Numbered from the stretch's first letter, positions 25,161 to 33,726 are shown. The stretch is DNA of 64,000 nucleotides from Gp6-AA40 sp036802945 (GCA_036802945.1 DAIRVG010000003.1:62001-126000); one strand, 5' to 3'. The notes: a model not told the origin generated them from the letters alone. Numbers and translations: made by a program.

Positions 25161-26858
25161 TTAGATCTCCATCAGAACGGGCAGCACGAGTGGGCGCCGC
25201 CCCGATCGCTTCTTGAAGAATCTCCGCAGCTCGCCTCGGAGCTTCTCGGTCATGAGTCCTTGATCGCCGCGCTCCTCGACACCGGAGGCGTCGATGCACT
25301 CCGCAATCACATCGGCCGCGTCCTTGAAAAGCGAATCGGCATCACTTTCGCCGACGACGAAACCGCGCGCGACGAGCTCGGGGTCGCCGACGAGTGCGCC
25401 GGTCTGCCGGTTGATTGCCACCACCGCCACGATGACTCCGTCCCCGGCCAGGTGCCGTCGATCGCGAAGCACTTCGTCGCCAACCTCGCCGACGCGCGTC
25501 ACGTCGATCAGTACGCGCCCGGCCGGCGCTTTGCCGGCAATCCGCGCGCCGTTCTTGTCGAACTGGATGATGTCGCCATTTTCGGCGAGCAGCACCTGCA
25601 ACGTGCGATCGCCCCGGCTCATGACGCGCTTGGCGACCCGTGCATGCTGCGACAGCTGGCGGTACTCGCCGTGGATCGGGACGAAGTAGCGTGGCCGCAC
25701 GAGCGAGAGCACCAGCTTCAATTCCTCCGCGCTGCCGTGCCCGGAGACATGGACATGTTTCATCGTGTCGGTGACGACATCCGCCCCGCGCCGCGCGATG
25801 TGGCTCATCACCCGGGAGATCTTTTTCTCGTTCCCGGGGATCGCGCGCGCCGAGAGGACGACAGTGTCATCGGGTCCGAGCTTCACCCACCGGTGGTCGT
25901 CGATCGCGATTCGCGGGAGCGCCGCTTGCGGCTCACCCTGCGACCCCGTCGTCAGGCAGAGCACATCCTGCGATGCATAATTCTGCACGTCCACGTCGCG
26001 GATCTGCATCCCCGCGGGCACGCGCAAGTATCCGAGCCGCTGCGCGATCTCCGCGTTCTGCACGATGCTCCGTCCGACGAACGCCACCTTGCGATCGAAC
26101 TGTGCCGCGAGATCGACGAGGACCTGCATGCGGTACATGCTCGAGGAAAACAGCGCGACGACGAGCTTTCCCTGCGTGCTCGTGAACAGCTCCTCGAACG
26201 CGTCGATCACCTCGATCTCGGGTCCGGTGAACCCGCGCCGATCGATGTTCGTGCTGTCGCCGAACAGCGCCAGGACCCCCTGCGACCCAAGCTCGGCGAA
26301 TCGGTGCAGATCGAAATGCTCACCGTCGATCGGCGTCTGATCGATCTTGAAATCGCCCGTGTGGATAATGATCCCCACGGGTGTCGTGATGGCCAGCCCC
26401 ACGCAGTCAGGCATGCTGTGCGTGACGCGTATGAATTCGATCGTGAACGGCCCGATGGTGACGACGTCGCGTGGCTTGACTGGTTTCAGTCGATCCTTCG
26501 CGTCGATTTCGTGCTCATCGAGCTTCGGCTGCACCAGCGCCAGCGTCATCGCGGTGCCGTACACGGGCCCGTCGAACAGCGGCAGCACGTGCGGCACCGC
26601 GCCGATGTGATCCTCGTGGCCGTGCGTCAGCACGAGCGCTTTGACCTTGTCTCCCCGCGCTTCGACGTACGTCAAGTCGGGAATGATCAGATCGACGCCA
26701 AGCTGATCGGGATCGGGGAACATGACGCCGGCATCGATGAGGATCGTGGTGTCTTCCCACGAGACGGCCATCATGTTCATGCCGAACTCGCCGACGCCGC
26801 CCAACGGCACGACCTCTAGCGTCGCCGGAGACACGTCCGGCACGGCGGACTGATTCAT
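25161..26858 (-). CDS. rnj: Ribonuclease J
   Basis: A metallo-beta-lactamase-fold RNase (565 residues from ATG 26858) acting as a 5'-3' exonuclease and endonuclease in mRNA decay and rRNA maturation. VPLGGVGEFGMNMM opens the fold. ALVLTHGHEDHIGAVPHVL is the metal site (HxHxDH), followed by the beta-CASP part (VALFSSSMYRMQ, LTTGSQGEPQAAL) and HVSGHGSAEELKLVLSLVRPRYFVPIHGEYR. In-frame GTG 26876 with GGTGAG close by is an alternative start that adds six residues. Confidence 0.93.
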   Translation of the reverse strand: MNQSAVPDVSPATLEVVPLGGVGEFGMNMMAVSWEDTTILIDAGVMFPDPDQLGVDLIIPDLTYVEARGDKVKALVLTHGHEDHIGAVPHVLPLFDGPVYGTAMTLALVQPKLDEHEIDAKDRLKPVKPRDVVTIGPFTIEFIRVTHSMPDCVGLAITTPVGIIIHTGDFKIDQTPIDGEHFDLHRFAELGSQGVLALFGDSTNIDRRGFTGPEIEVIDAFEELFTSTQGKLVVALFSSSMYRMQVLVDLAAQFDRKVAFVGRSIVQNAEIAQRLGYLRVPAGMQIRDVDVQNYASQDVLCLTTGSQGEPQAALPRIAIDDHRWVKLGPDDTVVLSARAIPGNEKKISRVMSHIARRGADVVTDTMKHVHVSGHGSAEELKLVLSLVRPRYFVPIHGEYRQLSQHARVAKRVMSRGDRTLQVLLAENGDIIQFDKNGARIAGKAPAGRVLIDVTRVGEVGDEVLRDRRHLAGDGVIVAVVAINRQTGALVGDPELVARGFVVGESDADSLFKDAADVIAECIDASGVEERGDQGLMTEKLRGELRRFFKKRSGRRPLVLPVLMEI

Positions 26859-27044
26859 TCGGAGCCCAGCGTTCACCTCACCGTGCGCCGCGAGCTTTCG
26901 GGTCGCTTCCGCGAGCCGTGAAGGCTCACGCCGCACACCGTTCTATGTAATCCCACACGCGACCTCTGGCGAGGCCGACTGCGGGCTGATCAGGCCGCTG
27001 GGAAAGCCTGAAAACCGGGAATGGTCAATGACTTGCGAAGAAAA

Positions 27045-27887
27045 CTATAGCACAGCTCGCGAGAGACGAGCGATTGCCTCGAGGGTGAGCGCCTCCGGTC
27101 GCAGGCCGCCGTCAACCTCTGCCCGCTCAATGAGTTCCGCGGCGGACTGCCCGAGCGAATCAGCCACCGGACGCAGCGCATTCGCCAGCGTCTTCCTTCG
27201 CTGAAGAAACACGCCGCGGACGATGCGTCCGAACACCTGCGGATCGCCCACGTCGACCGCCGGTGGGCGAAAGCGCAGGCGAACCACCGCGGACGTTACC
27301 TTTGGCGGTGGGCGGAACGCCCCAGGTGGCAGCGTGAACACCCGTTCGACGTCGGCGACCAGCGCGACCTGGATGGCGAGCACGCCGTACTCTTTGTGAC
27401 CGGGCGTCGCAATCAGTCGATCGGCGACTTCTTTCTGGAGCATCAACGTCGCGTCGCGGAAGAGACCTCCTCCGTCGGCGGCGCGCAACAATGCGAACAG
27501 GATCGGCGACGAGACGTTGTAGGGAAGGTTGCCGACAACGCGAATGGGATGGCGCTCGTCGCGGAGCACCTCCGTGAGGTCGATATCGAGAAAATCGGCT
27601 TCGATGACGCGCAGGTTCGGGACCTGCTGGCCGGTCAGCAACCCGACGAGGTCGCGGTCGATCTCAATGCCGATCACGCGTCCCGCCCGCGCCGCAAGCG
27701 GGCGAGTCAGCGCACCCCGGCCAGGGCCGATCTCGAGAAAGGTATCCTCGGCTGTTGCCCCAAGTGAATCGACGATTTTGGTGACCCACGCCGTCTCGAG
27801 GAAATGCTGCCCGAATCGTTTCCTCGGTCGGGGTTGGGTTCCACCCTTCCCCCTTCCCCCTTCCCCCTTCCCCCTTCTTGAGTTCAT
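27045..27887 (-). CDS. rsmA: 16S rRNA (adenine1518-N6/adenine1519-N6)-dimethyltransferase
   Basis: A 280-residue KsgA/RsmA enzyme that dimethylates two adjacent adenines in helix 45 of 16S rRNA. RKRFGQHFLE is the family opening; FLEIGPGRGALTRPLA is the AdoMet loop; VVGNLPYNVSSPIL is the catalytic NLPY motif; LPPGAFRPPPKVTSAVV is the C-terminal signature. The first about 20 residues (GKGEGGRGKGG) are encoded by a heptanucleotide G-rich repeat and are not conserved. The ATG at 27887 overlaps the upstream stop (ATGA), supporting translational coupling and this start. Confidence 0.94.
   Translation of the reverse strand: MNSRRGKGEGGRGKGGTQPRPRKRFGQHFLETAWVTKIVDSLGATAEDTFLEIGPGRGALTRPLAARAGRVIGIEIDRDLVGLLTGQQVPNLRVIEADFLDIDLTEVLRDERHPIRVVGNLPYNVSSPILFALLRAADGGGLFRDATLMLQKEVADRLIATPGHKEYGVLAIQVALVADVERVFTLPPGAFRPPPKVTSAVVRLRFRPPAVDVGDPQVFGRIVRGVFLQRRKTLANALRPVADSLGQSAAELIERAEVDGGLRPEALTLEAIARLSRAVL
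27843..27879. repeat. CTTCCCC heptamer microsatellite at the rsmA start
   Basis: About five CTTCCCC units on the + strand lie within the first codons of rsmA. Seven is not a multiple of three, so gain or loss of one unit would shift the rsmA frame. Confidence 0.9.
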
Positions 27888-28294
27888 TCGTCGTCTTCGT
27901 CCGAGCCGAGAGTGCCGCCGCGCCAGTATCGCTCTTCGATCTCCTCGATCTCCTCTTCACTGAGTCCGAAGTAGTGGCCGACCTCGTGAATCAGGGTCTC
28001 GCCGATGACTGCGCGGACTTCGTCCTCGTCCTCGCAGTCTTCCTCGATCGGCTTCTGGAAGAGCGTGACGCGATCGGGGAGCGTGTTGCCGTGGGCCCAC
28101 GAACGTTCAGGAAGCGGCGTGCCCTGGTAGAGGCCGTAGAGCGAATCAGGCGGCTCGATCTCCATCTCGTCGAGCAGCGCCGCGCTCGGCTCGTCTTCGA
28201 CGACGAGCGCCAGGTTCTTCATCTCGCGGCGGAAGCGCTTCGGGATGAGCGCGACCGCTTCAACGACGAGGCGCTCGAACCTTTCGCGCGTCAT
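27884..28294 (-). CDS. Minimal zincin-type metallopeptidase family protein
   Basis: A 136-residue acidic cytoplasmic protein. The segment VIGETLIHEVGHYFGLSEEEI carries HExxH and a downstream acidic residue, typical of the small actinobacterial/acidobacterial zincin family (formerly DUF1025) of unknown substrate. The N-terminal half (RFERLVVEAVALIPKRFRREMKNLALVVEDEP, in two conserved blocks) also fits. ATG 28294 has GGAG eight to eleven bases ahead; a longer open frame upstream is only a shadow of the nth repeat. It overlaps nth by 35 bases and rsmA by four, so the three are co-transcribed. Confidence 0.85.
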   Translation of the reverse strand: MTRERFERLVVEAVALIPKRFRREMKNLALVVEDEPSAALLDEMEIEPPDSLYGLYQGTPLPERSWAHGNTLPDRVTLFQKPIEEDCEDEDEVRAVIGETLIHEVGHYFGLSEEEIEEIEERYWRGGTLGSDEDDE

Positions 28295-29099
28295 CTTTTG
28301 CTCCGGGCGGGTCTGAAGACACGCTCTTGCCTCGTCTTTTCGTACCCGCGGTAGAGACCTGATTGTCTGCGGCGCGGACCTTGACACCCGCGGCGCGGAC
28401 CTTGACACCCGCGGCGCGGATCTTGACACCCGCGGCGCGGACCTTGTCAGGTCCGCGTGACACCGCCAGCCTGTAGTAATCGCAGTCGTTGCGGACTGAA
28501 CACTGATCGCACAACGGCTTCGGTCTGCAGATGCGCCGCCCATGGAGAATCAGCACGTCCGAGGCAAGCGTCCACATCTCCTTCGGGAGGGCTGCAGTCA
28601 ACTGCGCCTCCACCTTCTCCGGATCGTCGCCCTCGGCCATGCCGATCCGGTTCGACACGCGCAGGACATGGCGATCGACGGGCAGTCCTGGTACGCCGAG
28701 CGCATGGCCAAGCACCACGTTGGCGGTCTTCCGGCCGACGCCGGGCAACTTCGTCAGCAGATCCATGTCGGCCGGCACCTCGCCCCCGTGCTCCGCTACC
28801 AACTGCTGGGCCATCCCGATGAGGGCCTTCGATTTCTGCCGGAAGAATCCGGTGGAGACGATCCGCGGCTCGAGCTCCGCGGACGTGGCTTTGGCCATCG
28901 CACGCGCGTCCGGATATCGCTTGAACAACCCCGGCGTGACCATGTTCACGCGCACATCGGTCGACTGCGCGGACAGGATCGTCGCGGCGAGCAACTCGAA
29001 CGCGTTCCGATACAGGAGCTCGGTGTCCGCGTTCGGATGCTGCGCCGCGAGCGTCTCGATAATCCGACGGACGGTCTTAGGCGATTTCATGCAATGCAA
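28260..29099 (-). CDS. nth: Endonuclease III with repetitive C-terminal tail
   Basis: A base-excision glycosylase/AP lyase for oxidised pyrimidines. The first 215 residues are the standard enzyme: helix-hairpin-helix with LPGVGRKTANVVLGHA (catalytic K), the Asp in PVDRHVLRVSNRIG, and an iron-sulfur cluster C-x6-C-x2-C-x5-C in CRPKPLCDQCSVRNDC. The remaining about 60 residues are unusual: four VK(V/I)RAAG-type heptapeptides and a basic tail, probably disordered and possibly DNA-binding. ATG 29090 (MKSPK) is an equally good start, as the upstream ATG lies in a repeat. Confidence 0.92.
   Translation of the reverse strand: MHCMKSPKTVRRIIETLAAQHPNADTELLYRNAFELLAATILSAQSTDVRVNMVTPGLFKRYPDARAMAKATSAELEPRIVSTGFFRQKSKALIGMAQQLVAEHGGEVPADMDLLTKLPGVGRKTANVVLGHALGVPGLPVDRHVLRVSNRIGMAEGDDPEKVEAQLTAALPKEMWTLASDVLILHGRRICRPKPLCDQCSVRNDCDYYRLAVSRGPDKVRAAGVKIRAAGVKVRAAGVKVRAADNQVSTAGTKRRGKSVSSDPPGAKDDARKVRAPRR
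28376..28455. repeat. 21-base tandem repeats in the nth 3' end
   Basis: About four in-frame units containing GCGGACCTTGACACCCGCG, encoding the basic VKVRAAG heptapeptides of the Nth tail. They also overlap the upstream region of the small zincin gene. Confidence 0.9.
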
Positions 29100-29217
29100 A
29101 AGTCAAAATGCAAAATGCCAACACTGCGTGGTGAAAACACCGGCGTGAAAGCGTCGCGCCTCTCACTCCGCCGCGCCGATGCCTGCGTTGTTTGCCTTTT
29201 GCCTTTTGCATTTTGCA
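29100..29217. repeat. AAAATGC-family inverted repeat with conserved core
   Basis: Left arm GCAAAAGTCAAAATGCAAAA (about 29096-29115) pairs with right arm TTTTGCCTTTTGCATTTTGC (about 29196-29217). The loop contains GTGAAAG...CGCG...CTCACTCCG, which resembles the loop of the other copy at 41071-41200. It lies between nth and the DUF3467 gene. Confidence 0.9.
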
Positions 29218-29544
29218 TTAGTGAACCGGTCCTTTTGACCACCCAACGTTCGAATAGGATTCAGAAAAGACGCGCATGTGTTCCTGCAGCGCGGCCACAA
29301 GGTTGGGCACGAACTGCACCGGTACGACGACGCGCGCGCGTACGGGCGCGCGGACCACATGGTCGCTCTCGGCCTCGCGCAGCTCTTTTTCCGAAAGCGG
29401 CATCACCTCGCAGAAGGTGAGCGTGAAGTCGAACGGCGTGTGGGCGATCGAGCAGAAGTTCGCGTAGGTGCGCGGCTCGCCGGGTTGGTCGTCGGGAACG
29501 ATTGTGAAGTTGATTTGCTTCCGCTGCTGAGTCTCATCGGCCAT
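29218..29544 (-). CDS. DUF3467 family protein
   Basis: A 108-residue cytoplasmic protein of a small conserved bacterial family of unknown function. INFTIVPDDQPGEPRTYANFCSIAHTP (two blocks), FDFTLTFCEVMPL and VVPVQFVPNLVAALQEHMR are the family-typical strands and helix. The frame could open nine bases earlier at a TTG; ATG 29544 is preferred. It lies downstream of lexA in the same direction, 61 bases away. Confidence 0.85.
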   Translation of the reverse strand: MADETQQRKQINFTIVPDDQPGEPRTYANFCSIAHTPFDFTLTFCEVMPLSEKELREAESDHVVRAPVRARVVVPVQFVPNLVAALQEHMRVFSESYSNVGWSKGPVH

Positions 29545-29559
29545 AGAGGCCAATACTAC

Positions 29560-29600
29560 TTCGCTCCCGGGATCGGGGCTCGGGGATCGGGAACCCGCGA
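29560..29600. repeat. GATCGGGGCTCGGG word repeat
   Basis: A short run (GGGATCGGGGCTCGGGGATCGGGAACCC) with overlapping GATCGGG words and a terminal inverted pair, in the lexA-DUF3467 gap. It looks like a further intergenic repeat family. Confidence 0.6.
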
Positions 29601-29605
29601 TGTCT

Positions 29606-30211
29606 TTAGTACTTTCTCATCACGCCGACCACGACGCCCTGGACCTGTACTTGGTCCGAATCGACCATCAGCGGCTGCATTGCCGGGTTGGCCGGCTGCA
29701 GGCGCACGCGGCCGTTCTCGCGGTAGAACTTTTTCAGCGTGACCTCGAGGCCGCCAAGCAGCGCAATCACCATCTCGCCATTGTCAGCAGTCTTGCGATC
29801 CTCGACGATGACGAAGTCGCCGTCGCGGATCTGTTCATCGATCATCGAGTCGCCCTTGACGCGCAGCACGTAGGCGTCGCGCTTGCCGGCCAGCGTCTCC
29901 GGTACGGCGATCGTCTCGTTGCCGGCGACCGCCTCGATCGGTGCGCCCGCGGCGACAAATCCAAGAAGAGGGAGCTCAAGCGCCCGTCCACCGACGCGGG
30001 TCGGAACGAGCTCGACCGAACGGCTGCGGTTCCACGCACGGCGAATGAATCCCTTCTCCTGCAGGTTCGACAGATGCTTGTGCACCGTTGCAAGCGAAGA
30101 GAGATTGAAACGCCGTCCGATTTCTTCGAGGCTCGGAGCGTAGCCGTGGTTCTGAATGAACTCGTTCAAGTAATCGAGGATTTCACGCTGCCGTTTTGTG
30201 AGCGGGAGCAC
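29606..30211 (-). CDS. lexA: SOS repressor LexA
   Basis: A 201-residue repressor-protease controlling the DNA-damage response. The N-terminal winged helix (PLTKRQREILDYLNEFI, GYAPSLEEIGRRFNLSS) binds operators. The C-terminal domain has the self-cleavage site Ala-Gly in VAAGAPIEA and the Ser-Lys dyad in KGDSMIDE and LEVTLKKF. RecA-stimulated self-cleavage would derepress the regulon. Good ribosome site (AGGAGGAAG) just ahead. A candidate operator sits between its own -35 and -10 elements. Confidence 0.95.
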   Translation of the reverse strand: MLPLTKRQREILDYLNEFIQNHGYAPSLEEIGRRFNLSSLATVHKHLSNLQEKGFIRRAWNRSRSVELVPTRVGGRALELPLLGFVAAGAPIEAVAGNETIAVPETLAGKRDAYVLRVKGDSMIDEQIRDGDFVIVEDRKTADNGEMVIALLGGLEVTLKKFYRENGRVRLQPANPAMQPLMVDSDQVQVQGVVVGVMRKY

Positions 30212-30243
30212 TGCTTCCTCCTGTTCTGGTCGGGGTGGGCGAG

Positions 30244-30273
30244 ACTATAATGCGAACAGAAGGCGAAAATCAA
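30244..30273 (-). promoter_or_regulatory. lexA promoter with possible LexA box
   Basis: On the minus strand TTGATT, 18 bases, TATAGT form a plausible housekeeping promoter. The spacer contains TTTC, seven bases, GTTC (30254-30268), one mismatch from the direct-repeat LexA box GTTC-N7-GTTC known in alphaproteobacteria. Autoregulation would be expected, but the box type for this lineage is not established here. Confidence 0.45.
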
Positions 30274-30323
30274 CTAGGGGATTTGTGGGTGTTACACTCG
30301 AAACGCCAGCCAGGAGATACAGC

Positions 30324-30971
30324 ATGCGGTTCCCGACGATACCCTTCGACGTTGCCAGCCGTGTCCCGATCGGTAGTCGAAGGACCCGATCGGGCGCGAT
30401 TTTCGGCCTGATCCTCGCGCTCGCACCCTTGCAGGCCGCCTCCGTCTCGAAGCAGCAGGCCGACGTCTTCTCCCGCAAGATGGAGCAGATTGTCGCCCAG
30501 GGGAGCGGCCAGCAGAAGGCCGACGCCCGCCGCACGGCGGTGAGCGAGACCGAGCTGAATTCGTGGTTTGCCTACAGCGCCAAGCCGTTGCTGCCGGCAG
30601 GTGTGTCCGACCCGCAAGTCACCATGGTCGGAAACGGCAAGGTGACCGGACAGGCGGTGGTCGACCTCGACGCGATCGCGAAGAAGAAGGCCACCGGCGG
30701 CACGTTTGATATCTGGAACCTCATTGGTGGGAAGGTTCCGGTGAACGTCGCCGGCGTCCTGCGAACGAAGGACGGCATGGGGACGTTCGCCCTCGAGAGC
30801 GCGGACATTTCCGGCGTGCCGGTTCCGAAGACGTTCCTCCAGGAACTGGTCGGCTACTACTCCCGCACACCGAAGAATCCAAAGGGTGTGAGCCTCGACG
30901 ATGCGTTCGCGTTGCCCGCGTCGATCCGGCAGATTGACGTCGGCGCCGGCCAGGCCGTGATCGTTCAGTAG
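30324..30971 (+). CDS. Exported protein of unknown function (LmeA/DUF2993-like pattern)
   Basis: A 215-residue protein with a signal sequence (TRSGAIFGLILALAPLQAASV). The mature part reads as beta-rich with repeated strands: VTMVGNGKVTGQAVVDLDAI, KVPVNVAGVLRTKDGMGTF and ALESADISGVPVPKTFLQELV. The last is reminiscent of lipid-binding DUF2993 proteins, though the match is only by eye. ATG 30324 was picked for CAGGAG about ten bases upstream. Likely periplasmic. It is divergent from lexA; no partner is apparent. Confidence 0.7.
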   Translation: MRFPTIPFDVASRVPIGSRRTRSGAIFGLILALAPLQAASVSKQQADVFSRKMEQIVAQGSGQQKADARRTAVSETELNSWFAYSAKPLLPAGVSDPQVTMVGNGKVTGQAVVDLDAIAKKKATGGTFDIWNLIGGKVPVNVAGVLRTKDGMGTFALESADISGVPVPKTFLQELVGYYSRTPKNPKGVSLDDAFALPASIRQIDVGAGQAVIVQ

Positions 30972-31050
30972 AAATGCTCAATGCCCAATGCCCAATGCTC
31001 AAAGCTCATTGAGCCTTGAGCATTCTGCATTGAGCATTGAGCATTGAGCA
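30972..31050. repeat. ATGCTCA/TGAGCAT inverted heptamer array
   Basis: ATGCTCA and ATGCCCA words (30975-31008) face TTGAGCAT words (31014-31050). The array forms a long imperfect hairpin that runs directly into the recG TTG start, whose first bases belong to the last unit. Confidence 0.9.
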
Positions 31051-33135
31051 TTGGCTGACGTCCTGGACACTCCGCTCCAGTTCCTGAAGGGCGTGGGTCC
31101 GCGCAAGGCCGCGGACCTGAAGCGCGCCGGCCTTCTCACCGTCGAAGATCTCCTCTACCGCCTCCCATTCCGCTACGAAGATCGCAGTCACATGCAGCCG
31201 ATCGCATCCCTTCGGCCGGGGATGCGCGCGGCGGTGCTCGGCGAGATCACGAGCGCGCACTTGGCCGTCACAAGGCGCCGTGGCTTCAAGATTTTCCATG
31301 CGGTCGTGGGCGACGGGAGCGGCGCGATCCGCTGTACGTGGATGAACCAGGCGTTTCTGACCGACATCCTCAAGCCGCACCTGTCGGTGGTCATTTTCGG
31401 CGACGTCAAGCTCGACTCGACCGGCCTCCACTTCATGAACCCGGAGTACGAGCTGATGTCGGACGATCTCGAGTCGGTGCGGACCGCGCGCATCGTCCCG
31501 TTCTACGAAAAAACCGGTGCGGTCACCCCGAACATGCAGCGGCGCATCGTCCGCCAGGCGCTCGATCAGCTTCCCTCGACAATGGCTGACCTGGTGCCGG
31601 ACGAGATCCGCGAACGCCTGCAGCTGGTGCCGCGGCGGATCGCGCTCGAGGAGTCGCACTTTCCGCCGAACGAGGCCAGGGTCGAGGATTTGAATGCGTT
31701 TCGCACTCCTGCGCAGCGGCGGATGATCTTCGAAGAATTCTTTCTCTTTCAGATCGGCCATGCGTGGCGTCGCCACGCAACGAGCATGGAGCTCAAGCCG
31801 TATGTGCCGCAGGTCGACGATCGGATTCGTGCCTCGGCCGCGAAGATTCTGCCATTCAAGCTGACACCAGGGCAGAGGCAGGCGGTGAAGGAGATCGTCG
31901 ACGACATGCTCCTCCCGCAGCCGATGCATCGCCTGCTACAAGGCGATGTCGGGGCCGGGAAGACCATCGTGGCGCTGCTCGCTGCGATTGTCGCGATGGA
32001 GAACGGCCTGCAGGTGGCGTTCATGGCCCCCACCGAAATCCTGGCCGCGCAGCACTACGGCAACATCGCGCGGCTGCTGTCGCAGTCGCGGTTCCGGGTC
32101 GACATGCTGACCGGCAGCACACCCGGGCTCAAGAAGCACACACTTCACGCGCACATCGAGCGCGGGACGACGAACCTGATCGTTGGAACGCATGCGCTGG
32201 CGCAGGAGACGGTCAAATTCAACAAGCTCGGGCTGGTCGTCATCGACGAGCAGCACCGCTTCGGCGTGGCGCAGCGGGCGGCGCTGCGCGCGAAGGGGCT
32301 GCGGCCGGATGTGCTTCTGATGACCGCGACGCCGATTCCGAGGACCCTCGCGCTGACCGACTACAGCGAGCTCGACGTGTCGAAGATCCCCGACCTTCCG
32401 CCTGGACGCAAGCCGGTGCGCACGTGGGTGAAGCCCGAATCACGGCGTGACGAGATCTACCAGCTGATTCGCGAGCAGCTCGATGCCGGCCGGCAGGCGT
32501 ACATCATTTATCCGCTCGTAGAGGAGTCAGAGAAGATCGATTTGAAGTCGGCGACGGAAATGGCGGACCACCTGCAGACCGAAATATTTCCCGCGTACCG
32601 CGTTGCGCTGCTGCACGGGCGCATGAAGCAGGATGCCAAGGATCGGGTGATGCACGCGTTCGCGGCGGGACAGATCCACCTGCTCGTGTCGACGACAGTC
32701 GTGGAAGTCGGCGTCGACGTGTCGAACGCCTCGATTATGGTGGTCGAGCACGCTGAGCGTTTCGGTCTCTCGCAGCTCCACCAGCTGCGCGGCCGGGTCG
32801 GGCGAGGGCAGTGGGAGTCGCACTGCATCCTGCTGTACCAGGCGCCGTGGACCGATGACGCCCGAGAGCGGCTCAAGGCCATGGCGGGAACGAGTGATGG
32901 ATTCGCGATCGCGGAACGCGACCTCGAGCTGCGCGGTCCGGGAGATTTCTTCGGGACCCGGCAGTCGGGGCTGCCGGCGCTGCGGACCGGCGATCTGGTA
33001 CGCGACCGGGACATCATGGAGACGGCGCACCGCGAGGCGCGACGGCTCGTCAACGAGGGCGGGCTGTCCGGAGATCTGCTCAAGTTCGTGCAACAGAAAT
33101 GGCAGGAACAATTCGGGCTGATTGAAGTTGGCTAA
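31051..33135 (+). CDS. recG: ATP-dependent DNA helicase RecG
   Basis: A 694-residue branch-migration helicase that regresses stalled forks. The wedge/OB domain (about 1-230, FLKGVGPRKAADLKRAG) is followed by the motor: QGDVGAGKTIVALLA (Walker A), VVIDEQHRFGVAQR (DExH), LMTATPIPRTLAL (motif III) and QLRGRVGRGQWESHC (motif VI). The TTG start at 31051 is the only in-frame start after a stop at 31045 and lies within the intergenic repeat, so translation initiation may depend on that hairpin. Confidence 0.94.
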   Translation: MADVLDTPLQFLKGVGPRKAADLKRAGLLTVEDLLYRLPFRYEDRSHMQPIASLRPGMRAAVLGEITSAHLAVTRRRGFKIFHAVVGDGSGAIRCTWMNQAFLTDILKPHLSVVIFGDVKLDSTGLHFMNPEYELMSDDLESVRTARIVPFYEKTGAVTPNMQRRIVRQALDQLPSTMADLVPDEIRERLQLVPRRIALEESHFPPNEARVEDLNAFRTPAQRRMIFEEFFLFQIGHAWRRHATSMELKPYVPQVDDRIRASAAKILPFKLTPGQRQAVKEIVDDMLLPQPMHRLLQGDVGAGKTIVALLAAIVAMENGLQVAFMAPTEILAAQHYGNIARLLSQSRFRVDMLTGSTPGLKKHTLHAHIERGTTNLIVGTHALAQETVKFNKLGLVVIDEQHRFGVAQRAALRAKGLRPDVLLMTATPIPRTLALTDYSELDVSKIPDLPPGRKPVRTWVKPESRRDEIYQLIREQLDAGRQAYIIYPLVEESEKIDLKSATEMADHLQTEIFPAYRVALLHGRMKQDAKDRVMHAFAAGQIHLLVSTTVVEVGVDVSNASIMVVEHAERFGLSQLHQLRGRVGRGQWESHCILLYQAPWTDDARERLKAMAGTSDGFAIAERDLELRGPGDFFGTRQSGLPALRTGDLVRDRDIMETAHREARRLVNEGGLSGDLLKFVQQKWQEQFGLIEVG

Positions 33136-33183
33136 ACGTCTCGGTTTTCGTGGCCTTCGCGCTTTTCGTGAACTTCGTGGTTC
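33136..33183. repeat. CGTGGCCTTCG/TTCGTGG word repeat
   Basis: TTTTCGTGGCCTTCGCGC and TTTTCGTGAACTTCGTGG form a short run of the CCACGAAG family (minus-strand sense) filling the recG-rsmD gap up to the rsmD ATG. Confidence 0.8.
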
Positions 33184-33726
33184 ATGCGCGTAATCGCCGG
33201 GCATTTCAAGGGTCGTCGGCTGAAGAGTCCCGCGTGGGACGGCCTTCGACCGACGTCTGACAAGCTGCGGGAGACGTTGTTCAACGTTCTCGCGCCGCGC
33301 ATCGAAGGGGCGCGCGTCTTCGACGGGTACGCGGGGACGGGCGCCCTTGGCATCGAGGCGCTGAGCCGCGGCGCCGCGCACGTCACGTTCGTCGACAGAG
33401 ACCGCCGGGCGGTCGCGCTGATCGAAGGGAACCTGAAGGCGTGCGGCGTCGAGGGAGGCTATACTATTCGTTGCGCGGCGGCCGTTGCCGCGCTCGACGC
33501 CCTGCCGGCCGTCGACGCGTTCGATCTGATCCTGCTGGATCCGCCGTACGACATCGAAAACGTAAGCGCCGCTCTTGAGGCCGCGGCACGCCACGTCGCC
33601 ACGGGAGGGTTAGTGGTGCTGGAGCGCGCCACGCGGCGCGAACCCGAGGCGCCGGGTGCGCTGCGCCGCGTACGTGACGTCAAGTCAGGGGATAGCACGC
33701 TCACTTTCTTCGCTGTCAGGGATTAG
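33184..33726 (+). CDS. rsmD: 16S rRNA (guanine966-N2)-methyltransferase
   Basis: A 180-residue Rossmann-fold methyltransferase. MRVIAGHFKGRRLKSP is the characteristic N-terminus, VFDGYAGTGALGIEALSRG the AdoMet loop and LILLDPPYD the catalytic DPPY. It modifies G966 of 16S rRNA in the assembled 30S particle. Adjacent to coaD downstream, an arrangement found in many bacteria. Confidence 0.93.
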   Translation: MRVIAGHFKGRRLKSPAWDGLRPTSDKLRETLFNVLAPRIEGARVFDGYAGTGALGIEALSRGAAHVTFVDRDRRAVALIEGNLKACGVEGGYTIRCAAAVAALDALPAVDAFDLILLDPPYDIENVSAALEAAARHVATGGLVVLERATRREPEAPGALRRVRDVKSGDSTLTFFAVRD

